A stretch of DNA of 64,000 bases from Aliihoeflea sp. 40Bstr573 (GTDB lineage Bacteria > Pseudomonadota > Alphaproteobacteria > Rhizobiales > Rhizobiaceae), in contig NZ_JAAAMH010000003.1 in the NCBI RefSeq assembly GCF_024105655.1, positions 186,001-250,000 of the forward strand, in the 5' to 3' direction. Under the pieces are notes generated by a model, which was given only the letters and a program-made list of their open reading frames with translations, was not told the DNA's origin and did no database searches. Position 1 is the stretch's first letter. Every line of letters starts with the position of its first letter. The translations under genes were made by a program, and so were the position numbers. This document shows positions 61,976 through 64,000 of the stretch, in pieces.

Positions 61976-64000
61976 ATGGCGCTCGAAGTCTACAAGCAGA
62001 AGCGCGACTTCAAGAAGACGCCCGAGCCGGCCGGGTCGGCGCGCAAGGCCAGGTCGAAGGGCAACAGCTTCGTCGTCCAGAAGCACGACGCCACGCGCCT
62101 CCACTACGATTTCCGCATCGAGGTCGATGGCGTCCTGGTCAGTTGGGCCGTTACGCGCGGACCCAGCCTCGTTCCGGGCGAGAAGCGGCTGGCCGTCCAG
62201 ACGGAAGATCATCCGCTGGACTATGGCGATTTCGAAGGCACGATCCCCAAGGGCGAATATGGCGGCGGCACGGTGATCGTGTGGGATCGCGGTACATGGA
62301 AGCCGGTCGGAGACTACGCCAAGGGCTACAAGAAGGGGCATCTGGAAATCGAGCTTTCCGGCGAAAAGCTGAACGGTGTCTGGCATCTGGTCCGCATGGC
62401 GCGAAAGCCGCGCGAGAAGCGCGACAACTGGCTCATGATCAAGAGCGACGACGAATTCGCGCGCTCCAAGGATGATCCAGACATCCTCGAAGAACGGCCG
62501 GAATCGGTGAAGACCGGGCGGCTCGTCGCTGACGTTGCGAGCGAAGCGCCGGGCTGGTCGTCGAAGACGGGCCCGATCGAGGCGAAGAAGGCACCGCCGA
62601 AGCGCATCAAAGGCGCGAAGGCATCAGGGTATCCCGGTTTTGTCGAGCCGCAGCTTGCGACGCTGAAGCCAAACGTTCCTTCCGGCGCGCGCTGGCTGCA
62701 CGAGATCAAGTTCGACGGCTATCGCCTGCAGGCCCATGTGCAGGGGCGCAAGGTGACGCTTTTTACGCGCAGCGGCCTCGACTGGACAGAGAAATTCGGG
62801 GAGACGGTTCCCGATGCCTTCCGCAAGCTGGCGCTGAAAGACGCGATCATCGACGGCGAACTCGTCGTGGAAGGCAATGGCGGCGCATCGGATTTCTCCG
62901 CGCTGCAGTCGGATTTGAGCGAGGGGCGCAGCGACCGCTTCGTCTTCTACGCTTTTGACCTTCTTTATCTCGACGGCAAGGATCTGCGCGCCACGCCGCT
63001 GATTGACCGCAAAGCGGCACTCGAAAAGCTCCTTGCCGACGCGCCTGAGGCCCTGCGCTTTTCCAGCCATTTCGAGGAAGACGGCGAAATGATCCTTCGC
63101 CATGCCTGCCGCCTCAGCCTCGAAGGCGTGATCTCCAAGGTGCGGGACGGCAAGTATGTTTCCGGGCGCGGACGCGAATGGATCAAGTCGAAATGCGCCG
63201 AGCGGCAGGAGTTCGTCATTGGCGGCTATGTGCCGTCGTCGACCTCGAAGACGGCGGTCGGGTCGCTTCTTCTCGGTTATCATGAGGACGGAAAGCTCAA
63301 GCACGCCGGTCGCGTCGGTACTGGCTTTTCACGCGCTGTCGCCGAAGACGTCTTCAAGCAGTTGAAGGCGATCGAGGCTGAGGCATCGCCCTTCGACGGC
63401 AAACTCTCGGCGGAGGCGAAGCGCGGCGCGGTGTTCGTCAAGCCGCAGATGGTCGCGGAGGTCGAGTTCCGCGCGTGGACGGCCGACGGCAATGTGCGCC
63501 ACGCATCCTTCCGCGGCATCCGCGAGGACAAGCCCGCAGCCGAAATCGTGCGCGAGGGCGGGGCCAAGGAAAAGGCGAAGGACAAGCCGAAAAGCGCGGT
63601 CAAACTCACCCATCCCGACCGGGTCTACTGGAAGGGGGCAGGCGTCACCAAGGAGGGGCTTGCGGACTACTACGCGCAGGTCTGGCCGCTGATGGCGCCG
63701 TTCGTCGTCAACCGGCCGCTCGCGCTCTTGAGGTGCCCGACCGGCATATCCGGCCAGTGCTTCTTCCAGAAGCATGCTTGGAAGGGCCAGAGCAAGGAAA
63801 TCCTCACAGTCCATGAAAAGCTGGACGACAGCGATGAGCCGGGCATCGCGATCGACGATCTCGACGGGCTGATCGGCCTCGTCCAGGGCGCAACGCTGGA
63901 AATCCACCCTTGGGGCGCGCCGCTTTCCGACATCGAGAAACCGGACATCATCATCATGGATCTCGACCCTGGCGATGGCGTTGCCTGGGAACGTGTCATC
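61976..64000 (+). CDS. ligD: DNA ligase D, partial (phosphoesterase, ligase, start of polymerase domain)
   Basis: Open to the window edge for 675 codons, this is ATP-dependent LigD of the NHEJ pathway. The order is phosphoesterase (about residues 30-150, HYDFRIEVDG and DYGDFEGTIPKGEYGGG), ligase (about 220-520, adenylated Lys245 in EIKFDGYR), then the primase-polymerase (from about 543, KLTHPDRVYW, with the catalytic DLDPGDG near the edge). This PE-LIG-POL order is like Pseudomonas and unlike Mycobacterium. It follows ku by one base, so it is co-transcribed. Confidence 0.95.
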   Translation, partial: MALEVYKQKRDFKKTPEPAGSARKARSKGNSFVVQKHDATRLHYDFRIEVDGVLVSWAVTRGPSLVPGEKRLAVQTEDHPLDYGDFEGTIPKGEYGGGTVIVWDRGTWKPVGDYAKGYKKGHLEIELSGEKLNGVWHLVRMARKPREKRDNWLMIKSDDEFARSKDDPDILEERPESVKTGRLVADVASEAPGWSSKTGPIEAKKAPPKRIKGAKASGYPGFVEPQLATLKPNVPSGARWLHEIKFDGYRLQAHVQGRKVTLFTRSGLDWTEKFGETVPDAFRKLALKDAIIDGELVVEGNGGASDFSALQSDLSEGRSDRFVFYAFDLLYLDGKDLRATPLIDRKAALEKLLADAPEALRFSSHFEEDGEMILRHACRLSLEGVISKVRDGKYVSGRGREWIKSKCAERQEFVIGGYVPSSTSKTAVGSLLLGYHEDGKLKHAGRVGTGFSRAVAEDVFKQLKAIEAEASPFDGKLSAEAKRGAVFVKPQMVAEVEFRAWTADGNVRHASFRGIREDKPAAEIVREGGAKEKAKDKPKSAVKLTHPDRVYWKGAGVTKEGLADYYAQVWPLMAPFVVNRPLALLRCPTGISGQCFFQKHAWKGQSKEILTVHEKLDDSDEPGIAIDDLDGLIGLVQGATLEIHPWGAPLSDIEKPDIIIMDLDPGDGVAWERVI

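Overview
This 64 kb window is GC-rich DNA from an alphaproteobacterium of the order Hyphomicrobiales (Rhizobiales), most likely the Mesorhizobium/Phyllobacteriaceae side. The call rests on the flagellar cluster, which carries marker genes of this order: the LuxR pair visN/visR, the OmpR-like regulator rem, motC and motE, flbT and flaF, and a DUF1217 protein. It is supported by a long structured leader before an ornithine/lysine decarboxylase gene and by a Ku-LigD end-joining operon. No tRNA, rRNA, CRISPR array, transposase or phage gene was seen. Genes are tightly packed, with many ATGA or TGATG overlaps and several TTG or GTG starts backed by good ribosome binding sites.

Positions 1-9890 are general metabolism. 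They hold the end of an ABA4-like (DUF4281) membrane protein and an overlapping unknown membrane protein, a short-chain dehydrogenase, an SLC13-type permease, a class I/II aminotransferase, a GNAT acetyltransferase with a small membrane protein, a DUF1007-NicO nickel/cobalt pair, and a LysR regulator with an amidase. Positions 9965-11559 hold a promoter, a leader of about 425 nt of the speF type and a PLP decarboxylase. Next comes a second GNAT gene whose reading frame contains a palindromic repeat that is otherwise intergenic.

Positions 12925-19830 form an aromatic-acid CoA module. Feruloyl-CoA-synthetase-like, thiolase and thioesterase genes are on the plus strand, followed by a minus-strand operon (TRAP solute-binding protein, DUF3237, MarR) and a divergent crotonase. 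Two near-identical 21-bp palindromes lie in the two divergent promoter regions, which suggests that the local MarR controls the whole module. The enzyme set fits CoA-dependent, beta-oxidative shortening of a hydroxycinnamate side chain to a benzoate.

Positions 20019-54970 are the flagellar regulon. It includes the export gate (fliP, fliQ, fliR, flhA, flhB), ATPase and stator (fliI, FliH-like, FliJ-like), MS and C rings (fliF, fliG, fliM, fliN), rod, hook and ring genes, motor genes (motA, motB, motC, motE), hook length control (fliK/motD), a single short flagellin (flaA), flagellin regulators (flbT, flaF) and master regulators (visN, visR, rem). Several small conserved genes of unknown role are embedded in it.

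Positions 55323-59229 are a polyamine-type ABC transporter operon (potA, potB, potC, potF order). Positions 59322-64000 hold a YtcJ-like amidohydrolase divergent from ku and ligD; ligD runs off the window.
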